Shown: positions 26,318 through 35,190 of the stretch, piece after piece | Layout of the letters: each line of letters begins with the position of its first letter | Numbering within the stretch: position 1 is the first letter of the stretch | Assembly: GCA_016872215.1 (NCBI GenBank) | Contig: VHAX01000004.1 | Span: forward strand, 1 to 64,000 | From: Sphingomonadales bacterium | GTDB lineage: Bacteria > Bacteroidota > Bacteroidia > UBA7662 | Length of the DNA stretch: 64,000 nucleotides | Direction: 5' to 3' | Translations under genes and position numbers: made by a program | The notes under the pieces: model-generated | What the model saw: only the letters and a program-made list of their open reading frames with translations | Databases searched by the model: none | Told to the model about the DNA's origin: nothing

Positions 26318-27663
26318 GATCGAGTGGTACGGGTTTGGTTGCCCAAAATTTGTTTCAATGATGCAACATTTTTACACACCAACAGCAGCTCGGCTGTCAA
26401 CAATGAGGTGATGGTTGCCCAGGCTCCGATGTAGAACACGAGTAGCAGGTGAATCCCAACGCCTCCGGCTGCGGCCACCATTAAATTCCGCCCGAACAGC
26501 CGATTGTGTTTCGTGGCCAACAGTAAGCTTGAGGGTAAAACGCCAATGGCCAAAATAAGGGGAAGGAGTACCAGACAACGCAATAGGGCTTCGGCATCGG
26601 GTTGTGGACTACCCGCCACCAAGGTCAGGATTTGTGGACCCATATACCACAACATCACACTGCCTCCTACACCACCAAGGGTCAGTGGGAGGGTCATTTT
26701 GCGCAGATAGGCAACGGCTTTCGTCATCGCCTCCGGATCCTGTGCGCTGAGACGGGGGATCAACACCTGCTGAAGGCTGCTGGCGGCCATACGAAACACG
26801 AGTATTATTTTTTCCAAGGCAGATACGATACCCACCCAACGCGCGCCGACAAACAACTCAAGAATAATTAAGGTGCTGTGGGCAAATAAGGCGCTGCTGA
26901 GTCCACCCAAAAAAACGGGTCGGTTCATCCGCAGCAGTCCCATACACGAACCCCAACCGGGCCACCCGAGCGGTATTTTTTCTACTGATCTCACCTGAAA
27001 GAACGCGGCAAACGCCACGAGAAGCGTGCTTCCACCATTCAATAGGGGTATAAGAAGCTGATCTTCTTTGCTATCGATACAGGAAAAGACGCCGACAGCA
27101 AAGAGCAAGCGCCCAAGGACCTGCCAGCGCGCGAGGAGGGCAAACTGTCTGGAGCCCTGTAGCCACCACGCGGGCATCAGTACCTGTGCGGGTAAAAGTA
27201 GGGCCGAGGAAAGAAAAAACAGGGCATGTTCGCGCCAGGTTGGAATGCTCATCACCAACAAAAACAGCAAGGGCAAGCCGATGCCCAATAGCAAAAGCTG
27301 GGTGAAGAAATAGTTGGAAAACAAAACCTTTGCTGCCGTGGGATTCCCTACGGCTGGATCCCCTGCTGTGGTAGGATCCCCATTCAAAGCGGATTTGTCG
27401 CGACTGCCGGTCAAGGTAAACCCAAAATCGACCCAGGCCACCCCGAAATTCATGACCGCCAGGCTTAGGTTGTACCAACCAAAAGCTTCTAGTCCCACCA
27501 CCCGCAACAGATAGGGTACAGTGGCCAGGGGAAGGAGGGCACTGAGGGCCTGAACTGTGCCCAAAGAGAGAAGATCTCCTGTGAGCCCGCCTGGAAAAAG
27601 CCGCTTGTTGGTCTGATTCAGCACGCGACAAAGGTACACATGCAATCGACAGCCTAATGGCAT
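26314..27663 (-). CDS. Wzx-type oligosaccharide flippase
   Basis: 449 residues as annotated, with about 12-14 hydrophobic helices and the MATE/PST layout of Wzx flippases (LGTVQALSALLPLATVPYLL at the start, IILELFVGARWVGIVSALEK in the middle). It flips the undecaprenyl-linked repeat unit across the inner membrane. First gene of the cassette, so the order is flippase, GT2, polymerase-GT2, GT2. A TACCTTTG box lies inside the first codons at 27629-27636; if active it would drive a start at a later GTG (27624), so the N-terminus is uncertain. Confidence 0.85.
   Translation of the reverse strand: MPLGCRLHVYLCRVLNQTNKRLFPGGLTGDLLSLGTVQALSALLPLATVPYLLRVVGLEAFGWYNLSLAVMNFGVAWVDFGFTLTGSRDKSALNGDPTTAGDPAVGNPTAAKVLFSNYFFTQLLLLGIGLPLLFLLVMSIPTWREHALFFLSSALLLPAQVLMPAWWLQGSRQFALLARWQVLGRLLFAVGVFSCIDSKEDQLLIPLLNGGSTLLVAFAAFFQVRSVEKIPLGWPGWGSCMGLLRMNRPVFLGGLSSALFAHSTLIILELFVGARWVGIVSALEKIILVFRMAASSLQQVLIPRLSAQDPEAMTKAVAYLRKMTLPLTLGGVGGSVMLWYMGPQILTLVAGSPQPDAEALLRCLVLLPLILAIGVLPSSLLLATKHNRLFGRNLMVAAAGGVGIHLLLVFYIGAWATITSLLTAELLLVCKNVASLKQILGNQTRTTRS
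27629..27636 (-). promoter_or_regulatory. Possible -7 box TACCTTTG within the 5' end of the flippase gene
   Basis: Full TAnnTTTG match on the minus strand, 27 bases inside the longest reading frame. It would fit a start at the GTG at 27624 with almost no leader. Weak on its own. Confidence 0.3.
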
Positions 27664-27715
27664 GGTAATTGAAAAGAAGCGACGGATCGGAAGGGGTCAA
27701 TTCATAGCTTCTGCC

Positions 27716-27723
27716 TATTTTTG
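27716..27723 (+). promoter_or_regulatory. -7 box TATTTTTG for the lipoprotein gene trio
   Basis: Full TAnnTTTG match, giving a leader of about 13 bases before the ATG at 27743. It supports that start over the one at 27662. Confidence 0.5.
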
Positions 27724-27742
27724 TATAGATTTTCCAACTGAC

Positions 27743-29128
27743 ATGAGCATTCTAATATCCTTGATTTTCAATCGGGTTAAACGTCATCCCGTCACTCGGA
27801 TCACTTTTTTTGTAATTGGGCCATATTTGTTGGCTTTCTGTTCGGCCAGTCATAGTTTTACCAAAAAGGGTGACAAGCTGGCGGTAGCTGGTATGCATGA
27901 GGAGGCTGTTCAGCAGTACTTTATGGCTTTGGGGCGCGACCGGACTTACATCAAGGCGCGTGTGGGTCTGCAGCAATCTGGTCAACAAACCATGCAGCTG
28001 TCGACCGATCGATTCTATCGTCAGCACCAAGACGGCAACTATCGGGAGTCGATCCGCACCTACCGCAGTATGGAAACCCTTGCATCGGACGCTTCAGCAC
28101 TCGGCATTCGCCTGGAAATGCCTGGCATGTTGCGGGGTGACTACGAGCAGGATCTCGACCGATATCTGTCGCAGCAATACGGGGAGGCCACACGACTCAA
28201 TGAAAACCGTAAATTCCGCGAGGCCGAGCAAATCTTTGCGGAAATTAAAAGCTGGAAGACCGATTACAAGGACGTAGCTGAACTTTCGCGTCTGGCACGC
28301 ATCATTCCGGAATATCAAGATGGGCGCACCGCATTCGACGCCGGCCATTACCGAAAGGCATATGGGCATTTCGAAAAAGTGAATGCGCTCGAACCCTCCT
28401 ACAAAGAAACAGCAGAGTTGAGTAGAGTTTCGCGTGCGCGTGCTCAGGTGCGCATCTCCCTTGCGCCCTTTGAAAATTCCCAGGCCTTTAGCATTCCCAT
28501 GGAAATTCCCCGCTACGTCCAAATAGCGCTTGGGGGATTGGGAAATGAGTTTATCGAGTGGACCGAACCTTCATCGGCCAATCCGTCCGATACCTCATTT
28601 GTGGGAACCCGACTGCAATTGAAGGGCCGGATCGATGAACTGGTGTATGTTACCCCTCAGATGCAGAGTCAGGAGCGTCGCGGATATGAGTCCTATGTCG
28701 TTAAGGAATTCAACAAAGAGCGCAACCGTATGGAGAATGTGACCCGATACCGGAAAGTGGTCTACACCGAAATGCAGGGGAAAAGCGAACTTCGGTTGCG
28801 GGTGTCCTACCAGTTGGTTACTCAGATGAATGGAATGGTGCTCGTTTCCGATGTTGCGGAGGAGTCGGTCGAAGATGAGGTGCGCTATGTAACCTATGGG
28901 GGCAACCGTCAGAATTTGTTTGCGGGCACCTGGCGAAGCCTCAACGAAGATCACCCGGGCGATAGGGTATTAAATGCACCCTTTCAAAAGCGCGATATGG
29001 AGCGGCTTTTGAATGCTTCCCGTCAATTCAGACCCAGTGGTGAAATGGCTCAGGAAGCTCAGAATACTGTTGCGGCCCAAATCTCATCGCGCATAGTGGC
29101 TTACGAGCAATCACGCCTTAATCCTTAA
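27743..29128 (+). CDS. Putative envelope (lipo)protein with helical repeats, LpoB/CsgG-like context
   Basis: 461 residues from the ATG at 27743, favoured over an upstream in-frame start at 27662 because a membrane segment and promoter box fit it. The N-terminus (GPYLLAFCSASHSFTKKGD) looks like a Bacteroidota lipoprotein signal, but the residue before Cys is Phe, unlike a normal lipobox. Residues about 55-250 are helical repeats of TPR type (KKGDKLAVAGMHEEAVQQYF, DGRTAFDAGHYRKAYGHFEK). The C-terminal half is beta-rich with no family I can name. It ends one base before the LPP20 gene, so the two are coupled. Confidence 0.65.
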   Translation: MSILISLIFNRVKRHPVTRITFFVIGPYLLAFCSASHSFTKKGDKLAVAGMHEEAVQQYFMALGRDRTYIKARVGLQQSGQQTMQLSTDRFYRQHQDGNYRESIRTYRSMETLASDASALGIRLEMPGMLRGDYEQDLDRYLSQQYGEATRLNENRKFREAEQIFAEIKSWKTDYKDVAELSRLARIIPEYQDGRTAFDAGHYRKAYGHFEKVNALEPSYKETAELSRVSRARAQVRISLAPFENSQAFSIPMEIPRYVQIALGGLGNEFIEWTEPSSANPSDTSFVGTRLQLKGRIDELVYVTPQMQSQERRGYESYVVKEFNKERNRMENVTRYRKVVYTEMQGKSELRLRVSYQLVTQMNGMVLVSDVAEESVEDEVRYVTYGGNRQNLFAGTWRSLNEDHPGDRVLNAPFQKRDMERLLNASRQFRPSGEMAQEAQNTVAAQISSRIVAYEQSRLNP

Positions 29129-29129
29129 A

Positions 29130-30545
29130 ATGAAACAGCAGAGGCTATCATACTGGCTTTTTAGCTTCTTGTTTATGCTGCTTGCTTCTTGTGGCCGCCA
29201 AAAAAGCCAACCGACAGTCACACCAATAAGCCTGATTCCCAAACCAGGGTGGGTGCAGCAGCGACCGGTCGAAGTCGGGCAATACATCGGAATTGGCGTT
29301 GCCCGGAAAAATCCCTACAGTCCTTCCGACCACCTGGAGGCGGCGCGAAAGCAGGCACTATCCGACATTGCCATGCAAATCAAGGTGCGGGTGGATGCAA
29401 ACTCCACCCAATCGCAGTATGAGGATAAACAATCATTTTCAGAAGAATTTCGCTCGTTTACCCGTACTATGGCCCAAGCCGAGCTGGAGGAGTGTCAGCT
29501 CGTGGATACCTGGCAAAATGAGCAGGAATATTGGGTCTTTTACCGTTTGTCACAGGAGGAATACCGCAAGGCACGTGCACGCAAGATCCAGCTCGCCGTC
29601 GATCAGGCACTGAGCCACCTGCAGACGGCCCGACAATCGACCCGGCACTCGGATGTGGTGGCTGCCTATGATTTTTGTTTGCGTGCTCTCGATCGACTCG
29701 CTCCATTTTCGGGTGAAAGTCTGATTTATGAGGAGGCAGGTGTTTCCCGATCTTTGTTGGCAGACCTGGCTGATTTGATGATGCAGCTATCACGTCAAAC
29801 TTACTTAGAATTTGGAGTGAAGCAATGGCGGGTCAAAATGGCCCATGCGCCCGAGGATTTAGAGATCCGCGTGCGATATCCGGGTGCAGGTGGTGGAATT
29901 GTTGGCGGCTTCCCCGTAAAAATCCGCTATAATGGGATTGACACCCACAACGGATGGAAATTAAGTACAGATCAGGATGGGCGTATTCGCCTTCGTGTCG
30001 GGGTTATTCCATCATCGGGCAACCGCTTGCTTTCCCTCAGGGCTGAAATGAATCTGGAGGCTCTGTCTCAGGAAGCACCTCACTGGCGGTGGCTGAGTTT
30101 GTTGCCACCCGCCCAGAGGCCTTCTGCAGAATTGCCGATCGAAATCATCCCAGCATCCATGGAGATGAAGATCAGCAGTTCAGGTGATTTATTGGGTTGG
30201 TCAGCTGCCGCGGTCGAGCAGATCATTACTGCTCGATTGGGGAAGGCAGGAATGGTCGTGTTCGGGGGCCTCGGGCGACCCGATTTCCAATTGGTGCTGA
30301 AGGTTCAATGTCGTGCGCTTCCACTGGAGGGAGGTGAACAAACCTCAGCGGTGTTGAATGGAACCCTGCGGGTGGTAGATGCCGCAAACGTGGTTCGCTA
30401 CCAGCAAAGCCTCAATGAAGTGCGAAGTACGGGCCCCGATTCGGCTTCCGCCCTGCGCGCCGCCCATAAAAGACTGCTCGAAAATTTAGAATTATCGGTT
30501 TTGCCCCGTGTTTTGGAACGGATTTTGCAGCCCGATGCTGATTAA
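29130..30545 (+). CDS. LPP20-family lipoprotein
   Basis: 471 residues. Lipoprotein signal MKQQRLSYWLFSFLFMLLAS followed by CGRQ. An LPP20-type domain at about 40-150 shows the typical YIGIGVARKNPYSPSDHLEA and AARKQALSDIAMQIKVRV. The middle has a beta-sandwich-like section (GGFPVKIRYNGIDTHNGWKL ... DQDGRIRLRV), and the C-terminal 120 residues resemble a second LPP20/LpoB-like domain (AAAVEQIITARLGKAGMVVF). LPP20 proteins sit in the outer membrane and often co-occur with CsgG/LpoB-like partners, but function in Bacteroidota is unsettled. Middle gene of the trio. Confidence 0.75.
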   Translation: MKQQRLSYWLFSFLFMLLASCGRQKSQPTVTPISLIPKPGWVQQRPVEVGQYIGIGVARKNPYSPSDHLEAARKQALSDIAMQIKVRVDANSTQSQYEDKQSFSEEFRSFTRTMAQAELEECQLVDTWQNEQEYWVFYRLSQEEYRKARARKIQLAVDQALSHLQTARQSTRHSDVVAAYDFCLRALDRLAPFSGESLIYEEAGVSRSLLADLADLMMQLSRQTYLEFGVKQWRVKMAHAPEDLEIRVRYPGAGGGIVGGFPVKIRYNGIDTHNGWKLSTDQDGRIRLRVGVIPSSGNRLLSLRAEMNLEALSQEAPHWRWLSLLPPAQRPSAELPIEIIPASMEMKISSSGDLLGWSAAAVEQIITARLGKAGMVVFGGLGRPDFQLVLKVQCRALPLEGGEQTSAVLNGTLRVVDAANVVRYQQSLNEVRSTGPDSASALRAAHKRLLENLELSVLPRVLERILQPDAD

Positions 30546-30579
30546 TCTTTTTTGTATTTTTTGATATATTCAAAACATA

Positions 30580-30587
30580 TATGTTTG
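30580..30587 (+). promoter_or_regulatory. -7 box TATGTTTG before the third lipoprotein gene
   Basis: Full TAnnTTTG match in an A+T-rich gap, with a TTTG at 30560-30563 that is 16 bases upstream, slightly short for a -33 box. It predicts a leader of about 58 bases, so the third gene may be transcribed separately. Confidence 0.4.
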
Positions 30588-30651
30588 TATAACATTTTTA
30601 TCATTTATCCATTTATCCCTAATTTTCAAATAAACTCTAATGAATTACCCC

Positions 30652-31245
30652 ATGAAAAAATCCACTTTATCCCTGCTCGTATTGGTTTCAGCCCTGTTTT
30701 TCCTTTCGGCCTGCAAAAGCAAGAAGGAAGTTCCTGTTAAATCGATTACCCCCGAACAAGCCGGAGAGGTTGAGGTCAAGCTCTATTGTTCCGGTTCCGA
30801 GTACTTCAGTACAAAAGAAATCCTTCGTGCAAATGCAGTGGGTGAGAGTTTGGACCAGAACACATCCAAGAAGAAGGCGCTCAACGAGGCTCGTACCCAA
30901 CTCGCTTCCTCGATCAACACCGTATTAAAGGCCACGATCGATAACTACGTGAATTCACGTGAATTCAACAACAAGGAGGAGATTCAGGAGCGCTTCGAAG
31001 GACTGAGTCGCGAGGTGATCAACCAGGAAATTTCCGGCACCCGCATTATATGTGAAAAACTCACCAAAACAACCCAGAACACCTACAAGACCTATCTGGC
31101 CCTCGAGTTAAGCGGTACCGATATGATCAAAAATCTGGGATCTAAGCTTGGTCAGGATGAGCGCCTGCGCATCGACTACGACTACGAGAAGTTCAAGAAC
31201 ACCTTCGATCAGGAAATGGAGAAGTTTGAGAAATCCAGGCGCTAA
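30652..31245 (+). CDS. Small LPP20-like lipoprotein
   Basis: 197 residues from the ATG at 30652, which begins a good lipoprotein signal (MKKSTLSLLVLVSALFFLSAC). An ATG 12 bases earlier would add only MNYP. The mature part has the Ala-rich helix of LPP20 proteins (SKKKALNEARTQLASSINTV) and a second helix pair (NQEISGTRIICEKLTKTTQN, TYLALELSG), without the beta insert of its 471-residue neighbour. Likely a paralogue of the LPP20 domain upstream. It is convergent with psd, 12 bases apart. Confidence 0.75.
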   Translation: MKKSTLSLLVLVSALFFLSACKSKKEVPVKSITPEQAGEVEVKLYCSGSEYFSTKEILRANAVGESLDQNTSKKKALNEARTQLASSINTVLKATIDNYVNSREFNNKEEIQERFEGLSREVINQEISGTRIICEKLTKTTQNTYKTYLALELSGTDMIKNLGSKLGQDERLRIDYDYEKFKNTFDQEMEKFEKSRR

Positions 31246-31257
31246 TCGCAGGGATTT

Positions 31258-31914
31258 TTAGGGCCATTCAGCCAAAATCGATTCACCGCCCCGAACCACG
31301 TCACCGGGCTTAACCCTTGCGGGGGTGCCCGGTGGCAAGAAAACATCCACTCGGCTGCCGAATTTAATAAACCCATATTCCCCGCCTTGGGTAACCCGAT
31401 TACCCTCCTTTATATAGCACACAATGCGACGGGCCAAAGCGCCTGCGATTTGTCTGAATAGCACAAGTTCCCCCTTATCAGTTTCCACAACCACTGTCGT
31501 ACGCTCATTGAGGGTACTCGACTTGGGATGCCAGGCCACCAGATAATCGCCTGGGTGGTAGCGGTAATAGCGCACCGTTCCGGTGACAGGGCTACGGTTC
31601 ACGTGCACATTGAGGGGCGACATGAAAACACTGATTTGCAGGCGTTTGCCTATGAAATATTCGGGTTCTTCTACTTCCTCCAAAATCACAACTTTGCCAT
31701 CGGCAGGAGAGATGATGTGCCTTGGATCGACAGGTGTTTGTCGACCAGGATTCCGGAAAAACTGCACCACCAAGATCAGAACAACAAACAAAAGGCTGTA
31801 AAGAAGATAGCCATACAATTTACCCGCAGGTAAAAATTGATAGACCAAAAAGGTACCGGCCGCGCAAATGATCAGGGTGCTGAGAATAATGGTGTAGCCT
31901 TCGCGGTGGATCAT
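31258..31914 (-). CDS. psd: Phosphatidylserine decarboxylase, short archaetidylserine-type
   Basis: Makes phosphatidylethanolamine. 218 residues, the length of the short prokaryotic form. Two N-terminal membrane helices (IILSTLIICAAGTFLVYQFL; LYSLLFVVLILVVQFF), then ISPADGKVV, SVFMSPLNVHVNRSPVTGTV, and the self-cleavage site FGSRVDVFLP, where Gly-Ser makes the pyruvoyl cofactor. The C-terminal alpha subunit would be about 35 residues. No phosphatidylserine synthase gene is in the window. Confidence 0.93.
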   Translation of the reverse strand: MIHREGYTIILSTLIICAAGTFLVYQFLPAGKLYGYLLYSLLFVVLILVVQFFRNPGRQTPVDPRHIISPADGKVVILEEVEEPEYFIGKRLQISVFMSPLNVHVNRSPVTGTVRYYRYHPGDYLVAWHPKSSTLNERTTVVVETDKGELVLFRQIAGALARRIVCYIKEGNRVTQGGEYGFIKFGSRVDVFLPPGTPARVKPGDVVRGGESILAEWP

Positions 31915-31937
31915 ACCGGGTTGAAATAATCGATCGA

Positions 31938-33215
31938 TTAAATTCCGCCTCTGAGTTGGGTCACCTGGGCCACCTTATCGATGGCCACAATATAGGCCGC
32001 GATTCTGAGGCTGCAATTGTGCTGCATCGACGCCTGGTAGACGTGTTCAAACGCCTCCTTCATGTTGCGGTCGGCCCGACGGTTCACCCGTTCCTCCGTC
32101 CAGAAGTAGCCCAAACGGTTTTGCACCCATTCGAAATAGGAAACCGTTACCCCGCCGGCGTTGGCCAGAATGTCGGGCACCACCATCACCCCGTTTTGGT
32201 TGAGAATTTCGTCGGCACTGGCGGCCACAGGTCCATTGGCACCTTCCACAATCAATTTTGCCCTGATGCGGGGCGCGTTGTGTCCGGTGATCTGGTCTTC
32301 CATAGCCGCGGGTACCAAAACATCAACGTCCAACTCGAGCAGTTCGTTGTTCGATATGGGGTCAGCACCGGTGAAGCCGAGCAATTGGTCACCGTGCGAT
32401 TGACTGTACGCGATGGCTTCTTGTATGTTGATACCGTTCGGATTATAGTAGCCCCCTGTCACGTCGCTTATGGCTAGTATTTTGAGCCCTTGCTGTTCAA
32501 TCAATTTAGCCGAAATGCTCCCCACATTCCCAAAGCCCTGTACAGCGCAAGTCGATTTATAAGGGTTTAGGCCCATTTTCAGCATAGCAGATCGGCAGGC
32601 TACCATCACACCGCGACCAGTAGCTTCAACGCGGCCCTTGGAGCCACCCATAACCAGAGGCTTACCAGTAACGACTGCCGGGCTGCTGTAGCCCACCAAT
32701 TTCGAATATTGGTCCATAATCCAGGCCATTTCTCGGGGGCCCGTTCCCATATCCGGTGCCGGAATGTCTTTTTCTGGTCCGAATACATCAATCATGGCAC
32801 GGGTGTAGGCACGCGTCAGGCGCTCTAGTTCACCCGCCGACATCGAACGAGGGTCGCATTTAATGCCTCCTTTGCCTCCACCGAAGGGGATATTGGATAC
32901 GGCACATTTCCAGGTCATCCACGCAGCTAGGGCCTTCACTTCATCGAGGTGCACATCCATAGAATAGCGAATGCCCCCCTTGGCCGGCCCCAGATTGATG
33001 TTGTGCACTACGCGATATCCCTCAAACACCTGTATGCTGCCATCGTCCATACTCACTGGAAGAGAAACAATAACCTGTTTCGCGGGCGATTTCAATACAT
33101 TGTAGAGGCCGTCGCTAAGATTCAAAATTCGTGCGGCTTCATCGAATCGCGATATCATAGAGTCGAACGGATTTTCAGCAGCAGGGATTAGCGTGGAGGG
33201 TTCGTTGGTCGACAT
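31938..33215 (-). CDS. gdhA: Glu/Leu/Phe/Val dehydrogenase (glutamate dehydrogenase)
   Basis: 425 residues. Interconverts glutamate and 2-oxoglutarate plus ammonia with NAD(P)H. Conserved motifs are GPAKGGIRYSMDVHLDEVKA, FGGGKGGIKCDPRSMS with the catalytic Lys, and an NAD-binding Rossmann domain (CAVQGFGNVGSISAKLI). The C-terminal IAAYIVAIDKVA closes the family pattern. Length matches the 410-430-residue class rather than the longer E. coli form. Psd lies 23 bases downstream on the same strand. Its leader shows no clear TAnnTTTG box. Cofactor preference not predicted. Confidence 0.92.
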   Translation of the reverse strand: MSTNEPSTLIPAAENPFDSMISRFDEAARILNLSDGLYNVLKSPAKQVIVSLPVSMDDGSIQVFEGYRVVHNINLGPAKGGIRYSMDVHLDEVKALAAWMTWKCAVSNIPFGGGKGGIKCDPRSMSAGELERLTRAYTRAMIDVFGPEKDIPAPDMGTGPREMAWIMDQYSKLVGYSSPAVVTGKPLVMGGSKGRVEATGRGVMVACRSAMLKMGLNPYKSTCAVQGFGNVGSISAKLIEQQGLKILAISDVTGGYYNPNGINIQEAIAYSQSHGDQLLGFTGADPISNNELLELDVDVLVPAAMEDQITGHNAPRIRAKLIVEGANGPVAASADEILNQNGVMVVPDILANAGGVTVSYFEWVQNRLGYFWTEERVNRRADRNMKEAFEHVYQASMQHNCSLRIAAYIVAIDKVAQVTQLRGGI

Positions 33216-33502
33216 AATCTACAGGATTGGGATTTTATTGTTTAATTTAATGGGATGGGTTTAAGGATCTGATCTCTTTTGTAAGAACGTATGCTCGCCT
33301 CAGGCCTATTTTATTAGGTTGTATTCGGGAATCAATGAGCGAAAATTTGCCGCAAAATTAAGAATATATGAAATCATGCGCCTCTACAATATGTGGGCAT
33401 CCGTAAGAACTGTGTTCAACTCAACAGGTCGTGGGTGTGCAAGGGTCGGACAGAAGAAACCGGGTAGATATGGGTTGTATTAATGTGTGGATGGTTATGT
33501 TC
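33216..33502. other. Intergenic region between gdhA and nth, without recognised genes
   Basis: Non-coding on both strands as far as I can see. No tRNA, riboswitch core or TAnnTTTG box was found near the gdhA start. It leads into the 31-bp repeats that fill 33503-33653. Confidence 0.5.
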
Positions 33503-33653
33503 GAGTCTTACCAAAGTCACAGTAGGTAGGGACTGTACTTAAATTACAGTAGGTAGGCAAGAACTGGACTGAAGTCACAGTGGGCAGTCAGGGGCTTGAC
33601 TAAATATACAGCGGGTAGTTAGGGACTTGACTGAATGGACTGCAAGGATGTAA
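33503..33653. repeat. Degenerate 31-bp tandem repeat upstream of nth
   Basis: Four full copies and one partial: 33503-33529, 33530-33560, 33561-33590, 33591-33621, 33622-33653. The consensus is close to GGGACTTGACTGAAGTCACA followed by GTGGGTAG. Units are contiguous without spacers. The array ends just before the nth start at 33677. Confidence 0.8.
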
Positions 33654-33676
33654 GCGGTATATTCGTAGCGAAACAG

Positions 33677-34363
33677 ATGACCACCGCTGAGCGCTACAAA
33701 ATAACGATCGACTTCTTCCGGCAGAATGCACCTGAAGCGGCTACCGAATTGGGGTATTCCAACCCCTACGAGTTGCTTGTGGCCGTGATGCTGTCTGCGC
33801 AATGCACCGATAAGCGGGTAAACCTCACCACACCCGCGCTTTTTCAGCGTTATCCCACCGTTTTTGCACTGGCTGAGGCCACAGCCGATGATGTGTTCAC
33901 CTTTATCAGAAGCATTTCATACCCCAGTAGCAAGGCCCGGCACCTGGTGGCTGCTGCGCGGATGTTGGTGGATACGTATAGGGGCAGAATCCCGTCGAAG
34001 ATTGAGGAACTGGTGAAGCTCCCGGGGGTCGGACGAAAAACAGCGAATGTAGTTGTGAGCGTGGTATTCGATCAACCCGCCATGGCCGTTGATACCCATG
34101 TGTTTCGGGTTTCTGCCCGAATTGGCCTCACCAATAAGGCGAGAACTCCTTTGGAAGCCGAGAAACAATTGATGCATCACTTGCCGACAGAGGTGGTGGC
34201 CATGGCGCATCACTGGCTTATCCTCCACGGTCGTTATGTTTGTGTGGCGCGTAATCCGAAATGCGGGGAATGCGGATTGAGCGATGTTTGTTTTTGGTTC
34301 AACAAAAACATAGGAAATCCCAAACCAGCTGGCGTTGTAAAGAAAAAAGTTCAAAAAAAATAA
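33677..34363 (+). CDS. nth: Endonuclease III
   Basis: Base-excision-repair glycosylase/AP lyase for oxidised pyrimidines. 228 residues from the ATG at 33677, chosen because the family starts in this way (MTTAERYKITIDFF); an in-frame ATG at 33635 lies in repeat DNA. The helix-hairpin-helix KLPGVGRKTANVVV holds the catalytic Lys region, and AVDTHVFRVS the catalytic Asp. The iron-sulfur cluster is Cys-x6-Cys-x2-Cys-x5-Cys (CVARNPKCGECGLSDVC). The C-terminal KKKVQKK tail is extra. It ends 11 bases before the SDR gene. Confidence 0.95.
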   Translation: MTTAERYKITIDFFRQNAPEAATELGYSNPYELLVAVMLSAQCTDKRVNLTTPALFQRYPTVFALAEATADDVFTFIRSISYPSSKARHLVAAARMLVDTYRGRIPSKIEELVKLPGVGRKTANVVVSVVFDQPAMAVDTHVFRVSARIGLTNKARTPLEAEKQLMHHLPTEVVAMAHHWLILHGRYVCVARNPKCGECGLSDVCFWFNKNIGNPKPAGVVKKKVQKK

Positions 34364-34374
34364 ATCAGAAATCG

Positions 34375-35166
34375 ATGAAAAATAATGACTTACAGGGCAG
34401 GACCGCATTGGTATGCGGCGCGAGTCGCGGAATTGGTCTGGCCACCGCTCATGCTTTGGCCACTCAGGGATGCCGGGTGGTGTTATTGGCTCGTAAGGAG
34501 CCCGATTTGCGTCGGGCGCTTGATGAGTTAAAGGCAACCAATCCAGGTGAACACGCATACATTGTGGGCGATGCGGGCGAGCCAACTTCAGTCGCTCGTT
34601 CTGTGGGCAGTTGGGTGGAACGATATGGAGCCTTTCACATACTGGTCAACAACAGCGGTGGACCGCCGCCTGGGCCCATACAGGGTGCACGGAGCGAGGC
34701 TTTTTTGGTGGCCTTTACCCAGCACCTGTTGGCCGCACATGAACTGAGCCAATGCCTGATTCCGGGAATGAAGGGGGCGGGATACGGACGAATCATCAAT
34801 GTAATCTCAACATCGGTGAAGCAACCCCTGCGCGGACTAGGGGTGAGCAATACCATCCGGGCATCGGTGGCCTCCTGGGCCAAAACCTTATCGGCAGAGG
34901 TCGCGCCCCACGGCATTACGGTAAACAATGTGTTGCCTGGAGCCACCAGAACCGAGCGCCTCGAGCAGATCATTGGGGGGAAGGCATCGCACGACGGGCG
35001 TTCTGTGGAGGAAGTGGAACGAGAGATGCTTGAGAAAATCCCGGCAGGCCGATTTGGCCGACCCGATGAAATAGCCGCCGCCATCGCTTTCCTGGCAGGG
35101 CCATCTGCGGGTTACATCAACGGCATCAATCTTCCCGTCGATGGGGGAAGAACTGGATGTTTGTAG
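34375..35166 (+). CDS. Degenerate short-chain dehydrogenase (beta-ketoacyl-reductase-like SDR)
   Basis: 263 residues from the ATG at 34375; a longer frame starting inside nth is not credible. Rossmann motif VCGASRGIGLATAHALA, NNSGGPPPGP in place of the normal NNAG, and a typical C-terminal INGINLPVDGG. The usual catalytic YxxxK is missing: the equivalent stretch is LGVSNTIRASV, with Ser and Arg at those positions. A known SDR subgroup with this pattern is annotated as BKR-like without the normal tetrad, so it may act by another mechanism or not catalyse. It is 24 bases before the aldehyde dehydrogenase and probably shares its pathway. Confidence 0.82.
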   Translation: MKNNDLQGRTALVCGASRGIGLATAHALATQGCRVVLLARKEPDLRRALDELKATNPGEHAYIVGDAGEPTSVARSVGSWVERYGAFHILVNNSGGPPPGPIQGARSEAFLVAFTQHLLAAHELSQCLIPGMKGAGYGRIINVISTSVKQPLRGLGVSNTIRASVASWAKTLSAEVAPHGITVNNVLPGATRTERLEQIIGGKASHDGRSVEEVEREMLEKIPAGRFGRPDEIAAAIAFLAGPSAGYINGINLPVDGGRTGCL

Positions 35167-35190
35167 AAAAATATAATAAAATATGATCCG

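Noticed and set aside
33503..33653. CRISPR array
   Set aside because: Units are degenerate and contiguous with no unique spacers, and there are no cas genes.
34261..34374. Longer start for the SDR gene inside nth
   Set aside because: The extra 38 residues lie in another frame of nth and do not resemble SDR proteins.
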